Shown piece after piece: positions 24,373 to 32,746 of a DNA stretch of 64,000 bases. The notes below the pieces were generated by a model, which saw only the letters and a program-made list of their open reading frames with translations, was not told the DNA's origin and did no database searches. How positions within the stretch are numbered: position 1 is the first letter of the stretch; each line of letters opens with the position of its first letter. The DNA lies in NCBI GenBank assembly GCA_965279115.1, contig OZ257137.1, positions 1,674,001 through 1,738,000 on the forward strand, in the 5' to 3' direction. Source of the DNA: JAEUOS01 sp965279115. Lineage in GTDB: Bacteria; Pseudomonadota; Gammaproteobacteria; Burkholderiales; JAEUOS01. The translations under genes and the position numbers were made by a program.

Positions 24373-24954
24373 CTAGCCGGTGTAGAGCACGATGTCCCAG
24401 GCCAGGTGCAGACGATCGGTTCCGGCGCCGACGATCCGCGGCAGGAGTTCGTGCGCGCGGCGCGTGCAGCGAAACCAGTGATCTTCGGCGTTCAGGGCCT
24501 CGCCGGGAAAAAACATCTGGGTCACCTGGCGGTCGTACCGGCCGGTGACCTGGAAATGGATGTGGGGTGCGCGGCGCCGCCCCCCGTCGCCATAGGCGCC
24601 CGGCTTGAAGGTGCGAAAGCGGTAACACCCGTCATCGCCGGTGCGCAGGCTGGCATAGCCCCTGAACCCTGCATCCAGCGGCGCGGGCGGCGGCGCGCTT
24701 GGGTGCGCGTAGCGTCCGTCCTCGTCGGCATGCCAGATTTCGACGCGCGCATTGCCCACCGCGTCGCCAAACCGGTCCAGGACTCTGCCGGCGAGTTCGA
24801 CCGGCAAGCGGCGGTCGAACCCGGCCTGTTCCGGCAACCAGATGTCCGCGCCGGCGTGTTCCGGCGGATCAAGCGGATAGAACGGCCCGAGAATCAGGCC
24901 GGGCGTCGGCTGACGCAAGACCGGGGCGGTGTGAGCGGGCGAACGAAAGTGCAT
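24373..24954 (-). CDS. Intradiol ring-cleavage dioxygenase
   Basis: A 193-residue non-haem Fe(III) dioxygenase of the protocatechuate 3,4-dioxygenase / hydroxyquinol dioxygenase superfamily. The four iron ligands are visible: Tyr82 (DEDGRYAHPS), Tyr111 (DGCYRFRTFKPGAYG), His131 and His133 (RAPHIHFQVTG). ILGPFYPLDPPE near residue 21 is the family's N-terminal motif. It would cleave an aromatic diol between the two hydroxyls using O2. At this length it resembles a single PcaG/PcaH-type subunit, yet no partner subunit is adjacent. It is divergent from a LysR gene, the usual regulator arrangement. Confidence 0.9.
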   Translation of the reverse strand: MHFRSPAHTAPVLRQPTPGLILGPFYPLDPPEHAGADIWLPEQAGFDRRLPVELAGRVLDRFGDAVGNARVEIWHADEDGRYAHPSAPPPAPLDAGFRGYASLRTGDDGCYRFRTFKPGAYGDGGRRRAPHIHFQVTGRYDRQVTQMFFPGEALNAEDHWFRCTRRAHELLPRIVGAGTDRLHLAWDIVLYTG

Positions 24955-25008
24955 GCATCAATCGTAGTGTTCCGGGTGATCATTGAATAGTTCCGTTTCA
25001 TGAAGGTA

Positions 25009-25027
25009 TGATCACGTTTCGTGATCA
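25009..25027. promoter_or_regulatory. Perfect inverted repeat in the dioxygenase/LysR promoter
   Basis: TGATCACG-TTT-CGTGATCA is perfect over 8-bp arms and contains the T-N11-A pattern expected of a LysR site. It overlaps the region just before the lysR ribosome site (AGGAGG), so binding would repress lysR itself. A further TGATCA lies at 24977-24982 and a TTCATGAA palindrome at 24997-25004, giving several possible subsites in the 83-bp gap. Confidence 0.7.
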
Positions 25028-25037
25028 GGAGGCAGGT

Positions 25038-25979
25038 ATGGTTACTGACGTCCGAAAAGCGAGGCGGCGGATCAGGCTGCGCGACCTCGACACCTTCATG
25101 GCGGTTGTATCGGCCGGCGGAATGCGCCGCGCGGCCGGCCAGCTGCACCTTTCACAGCCCGCGGTCTCCAAGGCCATAGCCGAACTTGAAAGCGAACTCG
25201 GCGTGCCATTGCTCGAGCGCGGGCGCCACGGCGTTGCGGTCACGCCGTTCGGGCAGGCACTCGCCGCCAGGACGCAAACCATGTTCGATGCGCTCGACCA
25301 GGGCGTGAAGGATGTGGCGCACCTGGCCGATCCGGACGCCGGCGAAGTCAACATCGCCTGCCCCGAGGTGTACAACGCCGGCCTGGTCGCCACGGCGATG
25401 GAACACATGAGCCGGCGCTACCCGCGCGTTCGCTTCGGCGTTGATACGGGCGATGCCCCGGTGCTGATCTCGCAGTTTCTGCTCGGACGCGTCAGCGACG
25501 TCGTTATCGCGCGGCCTTATGGGCCCGTGGTCGACCCGGCCATCCGTGCCGAACCACTATTGCATGAAAGGCTGCAGGTGGTGGTCCATCGCGACAGCCC
25601 CTGGGCAAAGCGCCGCAAAGTCACCCTGGCACAGTTGGCGGGAGAACGCTGGATCCTCTCCCGCAACGAGGCGAGCGGTAATTCTCCGGTTGTCGAAGCG
25701 TTCCGGCGCGAGGGTATGCCCCTGCCGGCCTGCTGGGCAGTCAGCGGTTCGTTGCAGATGCGTTTTGCAGTGCTGCCCTCAGGCCCGTTCGTCACGGTGA
25801 TGCCGCGATCGTTTCTGCGCTATGTGGGTAACCGGTATGCGGTGAAGGTGCTGCCGATCGAAATCGGCAAATGGGCCATGCCCACCATGTTGCTCACCCT
25901 CGCGAATCGAGCGCAAAGCCCGGCGGCAACCAAGCTGATCGACACCATCCGCGAGCTGGCTCGCTCACTGGACGACTGA
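25038..25979 (+). CDS. LysR-family transcriptional regulator
   Basis: A 313-residue regulator. The N-terminal winged helix reads RLRDLDTFMAVVSAGGMRRAA, then QLHLSQPAVSKAIAELESELG and VPLLERGRHGVAVTPFGQAL; a two-lobe effector domain follows. The ATG at 25038 is chosen because AGGAGG precedes it; an in-frame ATG at 25008 lies inside the operator palindrome. It is divergent from the intradiol dioxygenase and Bug genes and very likely controls them, responding to an aromatic acid or pathway intermediate. Confidence 0.92.
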   Translation: MVTDVRKARRRIRLRDLDTFMAVVSAGGMRRAAGQLHLSQPAVSKAIAELESELGVPLLERGRHGVAVTPFGQALAARTQTMFDALDQGVKDVAHLADPDAGEVNIACPEVYNAGLVATAMEHMSRRYPRVRFGVDTGDAPVLISQFLLGRVSDVVIARPYGPVVDPAIRAEPLLHERLQVVVHRDSPWAKRRKVTLAQLAGERWILSRNEASGNSPVVEAFRREGMPLPACWAVSGSLQMRFAVLPSGPFVTVMPRSFLRYVGNRYAVKVLPIEIGKWAMPTMLLTLANRAQSPAATKLIDTIRELARSLDD

Positions 25980-25990
25980 CACCGCCCTTG

Positions 25991-27565
25991 TCAGCCGGCG
26001 AGAATCAGGTCCGACGCCTTCTCCGCAATCGCCACCACCGCCGCATTGGTGTTGCCGGAGACGACCGCCGGCATGATCGAGGCGTCGACCACGCGCAGGC
26101 CTTCGATGCCGCGCACCCGCAACTTGTCGTCGACCACCGAGCGTGCGTCTGTGCCCATACGGCAGGTGGAGGTGGGGTGGTACACGGTTTCGCCGGTGGC
26201 GCGGCAGAAGTCCAGCCACTCGTCGTCGGTGTTCACGTCCTTGCCGGGGGTACGCTCCTCGGCCACGTAGCGGTTGAAGGGCGCTGTGTTGACCAGCTTG
26301 CGCAGCTTCTTGAGACCATCGACCATGGTGCGGCGGTCGTTCTCGCTGTCCAGGTAGTTGTACTGGATGGCCGGCGCCGCCGACGGGTCGGCCGACTTGA
26401 TGCGCACATGGCCGCGCGACTCGACGTGCAACTGCGACACCGAGCAGGTGAAACCGGAGAACGGGTCGAGAATGCCGCCGCGCTTGGCCACCGAGAAATT
26501 GATGAAGTAGAACTGCGCGTCCGGCCGGGTGAGTTCCGGCCGCGTTTTGGTAAACGCCGCGGCGTAACCCGCGCTCACCGTGAGCGGCCCGCGCTTTTGC
26601 AGCAGGTACTGCAGGCCGATCCTGGCCTTCCGCCACATACTCATCATGTCGTCGTTGAGCGTGATGGGCTGGGTGCAGCGCCAGAAGGTGCGCACATAGA
26701 AATGGTCCTGCATGCATTCGCCCACGTCCGGCGACTCGTGCACCACCGGGATGCCGTGCGCCTGCAGCAATGCCGCCGGGCCCACGCCGGAGAGTTGCAG
26801 CAGTTGCGGCGAATTGAAGGCACCCCCGGAGAGAATGACCTCGCGCGCCTGCGCCGTCTTGAGCACGCCACCCTGGCGATATTCCACGCCGGTGGCGCGC
26901 TTGCCTTCGAACAACACCTTGGTGGCGAGTGCCTCGACCTCCACCTTCAGGTTGGACCGGCTCTCGGCCGGGCGCAGATAGCCCACCGCGGTGGAAATGC
27001 GCTTGCCGTTGCGCGTGTTGGCCTGGAAGTAACCGGCGCCTTCCTGCGAGGCACCGTTGAAATCGTCATTGCGCGGAATGCCGTTGGCCACCGCCGCCTC
27101 GATGAAGGCGTCGCACATCTCGTGACGGTCAGGCAGGTCGGATACAGCGAATGGCCCGCCGGTGCCGTGATACGCACTCTTGCCGCGGCTCTGGTCTTCG
27201 GCCTTGATGAAGTACGGCAGCATGCCGTCGAAGTTCCAGCCCGGCACGCCCCAGTCGTCGTAATCCTCCTTCTGGCCGCGGATGTACACCAGGCCGTTGA
27301 TCGAGGACGAGCCGCCCAGCACCTTGCCGCGCGGGGTGAAGATGCGCCGGTTCTTGCAGGTGGGTTCGGGCTCCGACTCGTAGCTCCAGTTGACACTCGG
27401 CTCCGCAAACAGCTTGCCGTAGCCCAGCGGTACGTGGATCCATGGATTGGTATCGCGCGGGCCGGCTTCCAGCAGCAGTACGTTGCGCTTGCCGTCGGCG
27501 GTGAGGCGGTTGGCCAGCACACAGCCGGCGGAACCGGCGCCGACGATGATGGTGTCGTAGGTCAT
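25991..27565 (-). CDS. GMC-family FAD oxidoreductase (choline/alcohol dehydrogenase-like)
   Basis: A 524-residue flavoprotein. YDTIIVGAGSAGCVLANRL is the FAD-binding start, RGKVLGGSSSINGLVYIRG near residue 79 is GMC signature 1, SGGAFNSPQLLQLSGVG near 247 is signature 2, and GETVYHPTSTCRMG near 467 carries the active-site His. The ending VVDASIMPAVVSGNTNAAVV is standard. It oxidises an alcohol to an aldehyde or ketone and passes electrons to O2 or an acceptor. Length and motifs fit choline dehydrogenase or medium-chain/aromatic alcohol dehydrogenase (AlkJ-type) members. It is convergent with lysR (11 bp) and stands alone. Confidence 0.92.
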   Translation of the reverse strand: MTYDTIIVGAGSAGCVLANRLTADGKRNVLLLEAGPRDTNPWIHVPLGYGKLFAEPSVNWSYESEPEPTCKNRRIFTPRGKVLGGSSSINGLVYIRGQKEDYDDWGVPGWNFDGMLPYFIKAEDQSRGKSAYHGTGGPFAVSDLPDRHEMCDAFIEAAVANGIPRNDDFNGASQEGAGYFQANTRNGKRISTAVGYLRPAESRSNLKVEVEALATKVLFEGKRATGVEYRQGGVLKTAQAREVILSGGAFNSPQLLQLSGVGPAALLQAHGIPVVHESPDVGECMQDHFYVRTFWRCTQPITLNDDMMSMWRKARIGLQYLLQKRGPLTVSAGYAAAFTKTRPELTRPDAQFYFINFSVAKRGGILDPFSGFTCSVSQLHVESRGHVRIKSADPSAAPAIQYNYLDSENDRRTMVDGLKKLRKLVNTAPFNRYVAEERTPGKDVNTDDEWLDFCRATGETVYHPTSTCRMGTDARSVVDDKLRVRGIEGLRVVDASIMPAVVSGNTNAAVVAIAEKASDLILAG

Positions 27566-27735
27566 GAAGGTGGTGTCTCGGTGGGCGCCGTGGGCGGCGC
27601 GTGTTTTGGTTGTCTGGCCAGCAGTGAGTCTACCTCTGCCACTTGCGTTTCGCGGGTCACCGGTGCATCTGGGCGGCCGTTGGTTCCCGAAAATGCCTTC
27701 CGGGCATCACCCGCCGAACCAATGTCGGCAGCGTG

Positions 27736-27764
27736 TTGTTTGCCATTTTCGTTTGTCGCACAAT
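27736..27764 (+). promoter_or_regulatory. Possible sigma-70 promoter of the ABC_sub_bind gene
   Basis: TTGTTT (27736-27741) and CACAAT (27759-27764) are separated by 17 bp and lie about 25 bp before the start of the gene at 27790, in a locally AT-rich patch. The match to consensus is moderate. Confidence 0.4.
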
Positions 27765-27789
27765 TGCTCGAAAAAGGGGAGGGGCAAAC

Positions 27790-28770
27790 ATGAATTTGCG
27801 CCGTCGGGTGATATTCGCGTTGGGTTCTGGCCTATGTGCCGCTGCAACGACGTTGCGCGCCCAGCCAAGAGCCAAGGAATGGCGAGTCGGATTCTTGGCG
27901 TTCGGATTCCGTTCGACTCCCGCGTCAGATCGCCTTCTTGGAACGTTTACTCGAGCCCTCGGCGAACTTGGGTACGTTGAAGGAAAGAACCTACGTATAG
28001 AAAAGCGATTCGCCGAGGGAAAAAACTCACTTTTCGATCAGTTTTCGCGGGAATTTGTGCAGCTCAATGTAGACGTGATCCTGGCGGCAACCACGAACGC
28101 GGTTTTCGCTGCGCAACGAGCCACGAAAACCATACCCATCGTCATGGTGCAAACCGGGGATCCAGTTGGGCTTGGCATTGTCACAAGTCTCGCACGGCCC
28201 GGCGGGAACATTACGGGCCTTTCCAATATGTCAACGGAGATCGGCGACAAGTACCTTGAACTCTTGCGCTCGACACTCCCGCGACTAAAGACAGTTGCCG
28301 TGTGGAAAAACCGGCTGGTAAATAATTTCCAGCGTATCGAGGCAAGCGCCAGAATCGCTGGTGTAAATATTGTCGCGCTGGAAGCGCAAGACGAGAGCGG
28401 CATCGAGCCAGCCTTTGCCGCAGCGGCCCGGGAACTCCCGGACGCCATGATCGTAACCCCAAGTCCCTTGTACAGTGCGCATTCGCGAAAAATCGCGGAG
28501 CTGGCGATCGCAAGCCGCATTCCAACTTTGTTCTGGACACCGGAACATGTGGAAGCCGGCGGAATGATGAGCTATGGCCAGAGCATTGAAGAACACTATG
28601 CCCGCGCCGCCGCATATGTAGACAAGATCCTGCGCGGCGCCAAGCCGGCCGAATTGCCGGTTGAGCAGGCGACAAAAGTTGAACTTGTCGTCAATCAAAA
28701 GACTGCGAAGGCGATTGGAGTTTCATTTTCCAAGGAGATTCTGGTTCGGGCAGACAGAATCATCGAATAG
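27790..28770 (+). CDS. ABC_sub_bind family periplasmic protein (orphan)
   Basis: A 326-residue secreted binding protein of the ABC_sub_bind (TrpX-like) family. The leader MNLRRRVIFALGSGLCAAATTLRAQ has an Arg triplet. LGELGYVEGKNLRIEKRFAEG near residue 58, SLARPGGNITGLSN near 137 and AYVDKILRGAKPAELPVEQ near 276 are family blocks. GGGGAGG gives a strong ribosome site. No permease or ATPase gene is near. The base composition is visibly more AT-rich than its neighbours, suggesting transfer. A homologue lies at 60852-61841. In betaproteobacteria these occur as many scattered solitary genes; the ligand is unknown. Confidence 0.88.
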   Translation: MNLRRRVIFALGSGLCAAATTLRAQPRAKEWRVGFLAFGFRSTPASDRLLGTFTRALGELGYVEGKNLRIEKRFAEGKNSLFDQFSREFVQLNVDVILAATTNAVFAAQRATKTIPIVMVQTGDPVGLGIVTSLARPGGNITGLSNMSTEIGDKYLELLRSTLPRLKTVAVWKNRLVNNFQRIEASARIAGVNIVALEAQDESGIEPAFAAAARELPDAMIVTPSPLYSAHSRKIAELAIASRIPTLFWTPEHVEAGGMMSYGQSIEEHYARAAAYVDKILRGAKPAELPVEQATKVELVVNQKTAKAIGVSFSKEILVRADRIIE

Positions 28771-28827
28771 TGAATTTGCAGTTCAGGGCAGCAATCGGGC
28801 ATTTGACACTGGCGACGGCTTGACCCG

Positions 28828-28856
28828 GAGGGCTTGACTTCAAGCCCTCAATTTTT
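28828..28856 (+). terminator. Rho-independent terminator overlapping the 3' end of the opposite gene
   Basis: GAGGGCTTGA (28828-28837) and TCAAGCCCTC (28840-28849) form a perfect 10-bp stem with a 2-base centre, followed by AATTTTT. It terminates the plus-strand ABC_sub_bind gene. The right arm and T-run encode, on the other strand, the last residues (IEKLRA) and the stop of the molybdopterin oxidoreductase. Confidence 0.8.
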
Positions 28857-31194
28857 CTATCTCGCACCAACTCGCCCGCAACGGAATCGACCCCGACACC
28901 GGATCATCCCGCGAGGTATCTATCACCTGATTGAGGTTGGCAGCTAGCAGATGCTTACTGTCATAGGGCGTCCCCGCCGCCCCTTCGACCCACCATCCAT
29001 GCTGCGCGCACACCGTGCCCTCGGCCAGGTCACGCGAAACCCGCGCGCGTGCCACGGCACTGCCGGTACCGGTGCGGATGCGAATCCAGTCGCCCGTGGC
29101 GATGCCGCGCGCACGCGCCGTCTCCGGCGCGATCTCGGCTTGCGGGTCGGGCATCAGTTGGCGCAGCGAGGCGAGGTTGCGGTGCTGGCTGTGGCAGAAC
29201 GCCAGCACCTTTGCCGCACCCAGGCGCAGCGGGTAACCGGGTGGCGGCATCGGCAGGTCGTTGGCTTCCAGCACGGGCAGCGGCGCGATGCCGTGGTTGA
29301 ACAGGGTCTCGGCGTAGATTTCGACGCGGCGGGTGGGGGTGGCGAATCCCCTGGGCACGCCGTCGACCATCTTTGCATAGGCCTTCAACGCCACCTCGCC
29401 CGGTACTTCCACGCCTTCCGGGTGCTGGCGCAGATGGCCTACGGATAGCCCGGCGGGCGCGAGCACTGTGTCGTGGCCGGCATCGGCGCTGCCGTTGAAG
29501 AACTCGGCATTCATTCCCAATCGCTCGGCCAGGCCCAGCACGATGTCGGTGTCGCTGCGTGCCTCGCCGCGCGGTGCGATCACAGCCTGGCGCAGTTGCA
29601 CGCGCTTGAGCGACGCAAGGCTGGTGTCGAAGCCGGCGCGCAGGCCCTCGCGCTCCCATGAGGTAGCAGCGGGCAGGACGATGTCCGCATAGGCGGCGGT
29701 CGGGTTCAGGAAAAAATCCGCATGGACGTGAAATTCCAGGCGTTCGAGCGCCTGCCGCGCCAGTGCAGTGTCGGGCTGGGAAGCCAGCAGGTTGGTGCCG
29801 AAGGACACCAGCATGCGCACCGGGTAGGGTTCGCCTTGCAACACCGCGCGATAGACGTCGCGCGCGGTGACCCAGCCGTTTAAGCCCGGGCCAAGCGGGC
29901 GCTCTTTCAGGGCCAGTGCCTTGGGGCGTTGCGCGACGGGCATCAGGTCGGCACCGGAAATGTCGGCAAAAGTCGCAGCGCCGCCCGGCACGTTGCCGCC
30001 TTGTGCGCCGACGCTGCCGGTAAGTGAATACAACAGCGTGAGGGCGCGGTCGGTTTGCGTAGCGGTGACGCTTTGGCCGATGCCGTTCCACGCGAAGTAG
30101 GCCACCGTTTTCGCGCTGCTGATGATGGCGGCCGCCTGGCGCAGGGCGACTTCATCCACACCCGTGTGCTCGGCCACGCGTTCCGGTGGCCATTCGGCGG
30201 CCACCGTCGCATACAACTCGAAGGCGGTGTGGCAGGCGACTTCGCCGATGAGTGTGGGCACGTGCGCGGCACCGGTGAGCGCGACGTCCGCCGGGTCGGC
30301 CAGCCATACGCCACGGGTCGTGTCGTAGGGGATGAGGCGGTCGGCGTCGCCCAGCCCGTAGAGCACCTTGTCGCTGCCGCCAGCCTCGACGTCGCTCTGG
30401 CGCAGGAAAAGCCCGGTGTCGGTGCGCACCAGCAAGGGTGCGTTGGTCCATTCGCGCATGAAGCCGGCGTTGAAGGTGCCGGCTTCAATCATCAGGTTCG
30501 CAATTCCCAGCGCGAGCGCCTGGTCGGTGCCGGGCCGCACCTGCAGCCAGCAGTCCGCCTGTTTGGCAAACGCGGTCGGGCGCGGGTCCACCACCACCAT
30601 GCGCGCACCGCGTTTGACCGCCCCTTGTATCTCCGCCACCCGCGCCAGCCAGGTCACGGCAGGGTTGTTACCCCACAGGAGAATGCAGTCGGTATGCGCG
30701 AAATCCGGCGTGCCGATGTCGTGGCCGAAGGTGAAGCGGGTGGCATGGTCCTTGTGCCAGTTGCAGATCTCGGTGGCGTAGATGGTGTTGGGGCTGCCGT
30801 AGGCACGGATCAGGCGCTCTATCCACGGGATGCAATCCTGCAGGTGCGAGCCGGATGGCGTGGTCACCGAGAACGCCACCTGCTCGGCCCCGTGCCGCGC
30901 CTTGATGTCGGCCATGCGCGCCGCGATTTCATCCAGCGCCGCGTCCCACGAGATCGGCTGCCAGCCGGGATCGGCCGCGCCCTTGGGAGCGGTGCGCTTG
31001 AGCGGTGTGGTCAGCCGGTCCGGGTGATACACCAGTTCCGGCGCAGCGCGCCCCTTGGGGCACAGCTTGGCGCCGGTGGGGTGGCTGGGGTCCGGCTCGA
31101 TGGCCGTGAGCCGCCCTTCTTCCACCACGGCCACGCAGCCGCAACGCGAGCGGCACTGGGTGCAAAACGAGGGGATGCGGGATTCGTTGGTCAT
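28840..31194 (-). CDS. Molybdopterin oxidoreductase, DMSO-reductase family
   Basis: A 784-residue catalytic subunit. The N-terminal 4Fe-4S site is Cys11-x2-Cys14-x3-Cys18 with Cys45 in KLCPKG. A Cys at 144 (ATEICNWHKDHA) is the likely molybdenum ligand. LLWGNNPAVTW near residue 172, VVVDPRPTAFAKQADCWLQVRPGTDQALALG near 198 and the C-terminal cap with HSQHRNLASLR near 656 bind the two guanine-dinucleotide cofactors. There is no Tat signal, so the enzyme is probably cytosolic. No iron-sulfur or membrane partner gene is adjacent. It oxidises or reduces a small substrate; family branch and substrate are open. The TauD-like gene diverges from it. Confidence 0.87.
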   Translation of the reverse strand: MTNESRIPSFCTQCRSRCGCVAVVEEGRLTAIEPDPSHPTGAKLCPKGRAAPELVYHPDRLTTPLKRTAPKGAADPGWQPISWDAALDEIAARMADIKARHGAEQVAFSVTTPSGSHLQDCIPWIERLIRAYGSPNTIYATEICNWHKDHATRFTFGHDIGTPDFAHTDCILLWGNNPAVTWLARVAEIQGAVKRGARMVVVDPRPTAFAKQADCWLQVRPGTDQALALGIANLMIEAGTFNAGFMREWTNAPLLVRTDTGLFLRQSDVEAGGSDKVLYGLGDADRLIPYDTTRGVWLADPADVALTGAAHVPTLIGEVACHTAFELYATVAAEWPPERVAEHTGVDEVALRQAAAIISSAKTVAYFAWNGIGQSVTATQTDRALTLLYSLTGSVGAQGGNVPGGAATFADISGADLMPVAQRPKALALKERPLGPGLNGWVTARDVYRAVLQGEPYPVRMLVSFGTNLLASQPDTALARQALERLEFHVHADFFLNPTAAYADIVLPAATSWEREGLRAGFDTSLASLKRVQLRQAVIAPRGEARSDTDIVLGLAERLGMNAEFFNGSADAGHDTVLAPAGLSVGHLRQHPEGVEVPGEVALKAYAKMVDGVPRGFATPTRRVEIYAETLFNHGIAPLPVLEANDLPMPPPGYPLRLGAAKVLAFCHSQHRNLASLRQLMPDPQAEIAPETARARGIATGDWIRIRTGTGSAVARARVSRDLAEGTVCAQHGWWVEGAAGTPYDSKHLLAANLNQVIDTSRDDPVSGSIPLRASWCEIEKLRA

Positions 31195-31273
31195 ATGAGC
31201 CGCATCTTACCGACCCGGACGAACTGAAACGGAATCCGGAGTAGGATTTCAGGCTCAGGCAGGAGACATCGAC

Positions 31274-32146
31274 ATGACCATTTCGATCAAGCAGCTCCAC
31301 CCCCATTTCGTCGGCGAGGTCGGCCCTATCGACCTGCGCACGGTGCACGACCGTGAAACGCTGGAAGCCATCCGCGCCGGCATGGACCGCTATGCCGTGC
31401 TGGTTTTCCGCAACCAGCCGTTCACCGACGACGAGCAATTGGATTTCGCGCAGCGCTTCGATGGCCAGCTGCACGCCAAGACCTCCACCTCGGTGCTGGT
31501 GAAAAACCGCTTTGGCAACGAAGCCTTGTCGGACATTTCCAATGTGGGTGCGGATGGGCAGCTACTGTCGCCGGATGACCGGCGCCGCATGACAGGCCTG
31601 GCCAACCAGTTGTGGCACGCCGATGCCACCTTCGTGGACCCGGCCGGGCGCTATTCGATGCTCTCCGCCCGGGTGATTCCGCCGGTGGATGCCGACACCC
31701 AGTTCGCCGACATGCGCGCCGCCTACGACGCGCTTGACGACACCATGAAGGCCACCGTCGCGGACCTCAAGGTGCACCACTCCATCGCCTACTCGCGCGA
31801 GGTATTGGGATTCGAGTTCCAGGCCGCCGAGAAGGAGCAGTTGAAAGGCGCGGTGCACCCGCTGGTGCGCAACTTCCCACGCGCCGGGCGCAAGGGCCTG
31901 TACCTGGCCTCGCACGCCTCCTCGATCATCGGTTGGCGCGTGCCGGAAGGGCGACTGCTGTTGCGCGAACTGATGGAGCATGCAACCAGGCCGGAGTTTG
32001 TCCACAGCCACCACTGGCGCGTGGGCGACTTCGTGATCTGGGACAACCGCGCCACCATGCACCGCGCGCGCCCCTTCGACGACACCAAATACCGCCGCGA
32101 GCTGCGCCGCACCACTACCCTGGACATCGAGCCGGCCGCCGCCTGA
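31274..32146 (+). CDS. TauD/TfdA-family Fe(II)/2-oxoglutarate dioxygenase
   Basis: A 290-residue enzyme. The iron triad is His115-x-Asp117 (NQLWHADATF) and His263 (NRATMHRARPFDD), and an Arg in RRELRRTTTLD (about 279) should hold 2-oxoglutarate. This is the TfdA pattern, seen in 2,4-D, taurine and alkylsulfatase dioxygenases. It would hydroxylate an ether, sulfonate or similar compound, often releasing a fragment. A GCAGGAG site precedes the ATG. It shares a 79-bp divergent promoter region with the molybdopterin enzyme. Confidence 0.92.
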   Translation: MTISIKQLHPHFVGEVGPIDLRTVHDRETLEAIRAGMDRYAVLVFRNQPFTDDEQLDFAQRFDGQLHAKTSTSVLVKNRFGNEALSDISNVGADGQLLSPDDRRRMTGLANQLWHADATFVDPAGRYSMLSARVIPPVDADTQFADMRAAYDALDDTMKATVADLKVHHSIAYSREVLGFEFQAAEKEQLKGAVHPLVRNFPRAGRKGLYLASHASSIIGWRVPEGRLLLRELMEHATRPEFVHSHHWRVGDFVIWDNRATMHRARPFDDTKYRRELRRTTTLDIEPAAA

Positions 32147-32183
32147 ACGGGCGGCCCGCGCGTCGGCTGGCGCCGGCGATCTG

Positions 32184-32630
32184 CTATTGCGCTTGCGCGG
32201 TGATGCGCAGGCGTTGCATGCCCTCGAACACCGGGCGCACCTTGCGGATATAGCGCTCGCCCTTTTCAGGGATGGTCGAGTGATAGGCGCCCACCGCCGC
32301 CCAGGTGTCGCCAAACACTTTCATCTTGCGCTTGAGCAACAGCGCCGCGACATTGCTGGAGAGGCACACGTCGTGCAGGTCGTCCGGGCCGATGCCGGCC
32401 TGCGCGAGCTCAGGCAGGTGGATCGAATTGATCTGGAACAGGCCTCGGTCCACGCTGCCGTTCGGATTGACATTCACGGCCTGCGGCCGCACTTTCGATT
32501 CGACGATGGCGATGGCACGCAGCACGTCCGGATGGGTACCGAAGGTCGCGGCGGCCTTTTCGATGCAATCGGCCGCGGCCGCACCCGAGAGCGCGAGCAG
32601 CAGCATTCCGGCAAACATTGAGAGTTTCAT
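32184..32630 (-). CDS. Small secreted lytic transglycosylase (SLT domain)
   Basis: A 148-residue protein with a signal peptide (MKLSMFAGMLLLALSGAAAA) and a single goose-lysozyme-like SLT domain: DVLRAIAIVESKVRPQAVNVN near residue 34 contains the catalytic Glu, followed by SVDRGLFQINSIHLPEL near 58 and NVAALLLKRKMKVFGDTWAAVGAYHS near 92. It resembles IagB/VirB1-type enzymes that open peptidoglycan for pili or secretion machines, but no such machine is nearby. An upstream start at 32654 or 32711 is possible; 32630 gives the cleanest signal sequence. Confidence 0.87.
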   Translation of the reverse strand: MKLSMFAGMLLLALSGAAAADCIEKAAATFGTHPDVLRAIAIVESKVRPQAVNVNPNGSVDRGLFQINSIHLPELAQAGIGPDDLHDVCLSSNVAALLLKRKMKVFGDTWAAVGAYHSTIPEKGERYIRKVRPVFEGMQRLRITAQAQ

Positions 32631-32746
32631 GGCGGCATTATTGGCAATGGCCATCTCGCCCGTTGCGGGGAGTTGCGGGGGAACCCGGCCGCAACTCGGG
32701 CCATTGCACATCCGGTGACGCGGGGGGCGAATCCTACCCCAGATTG

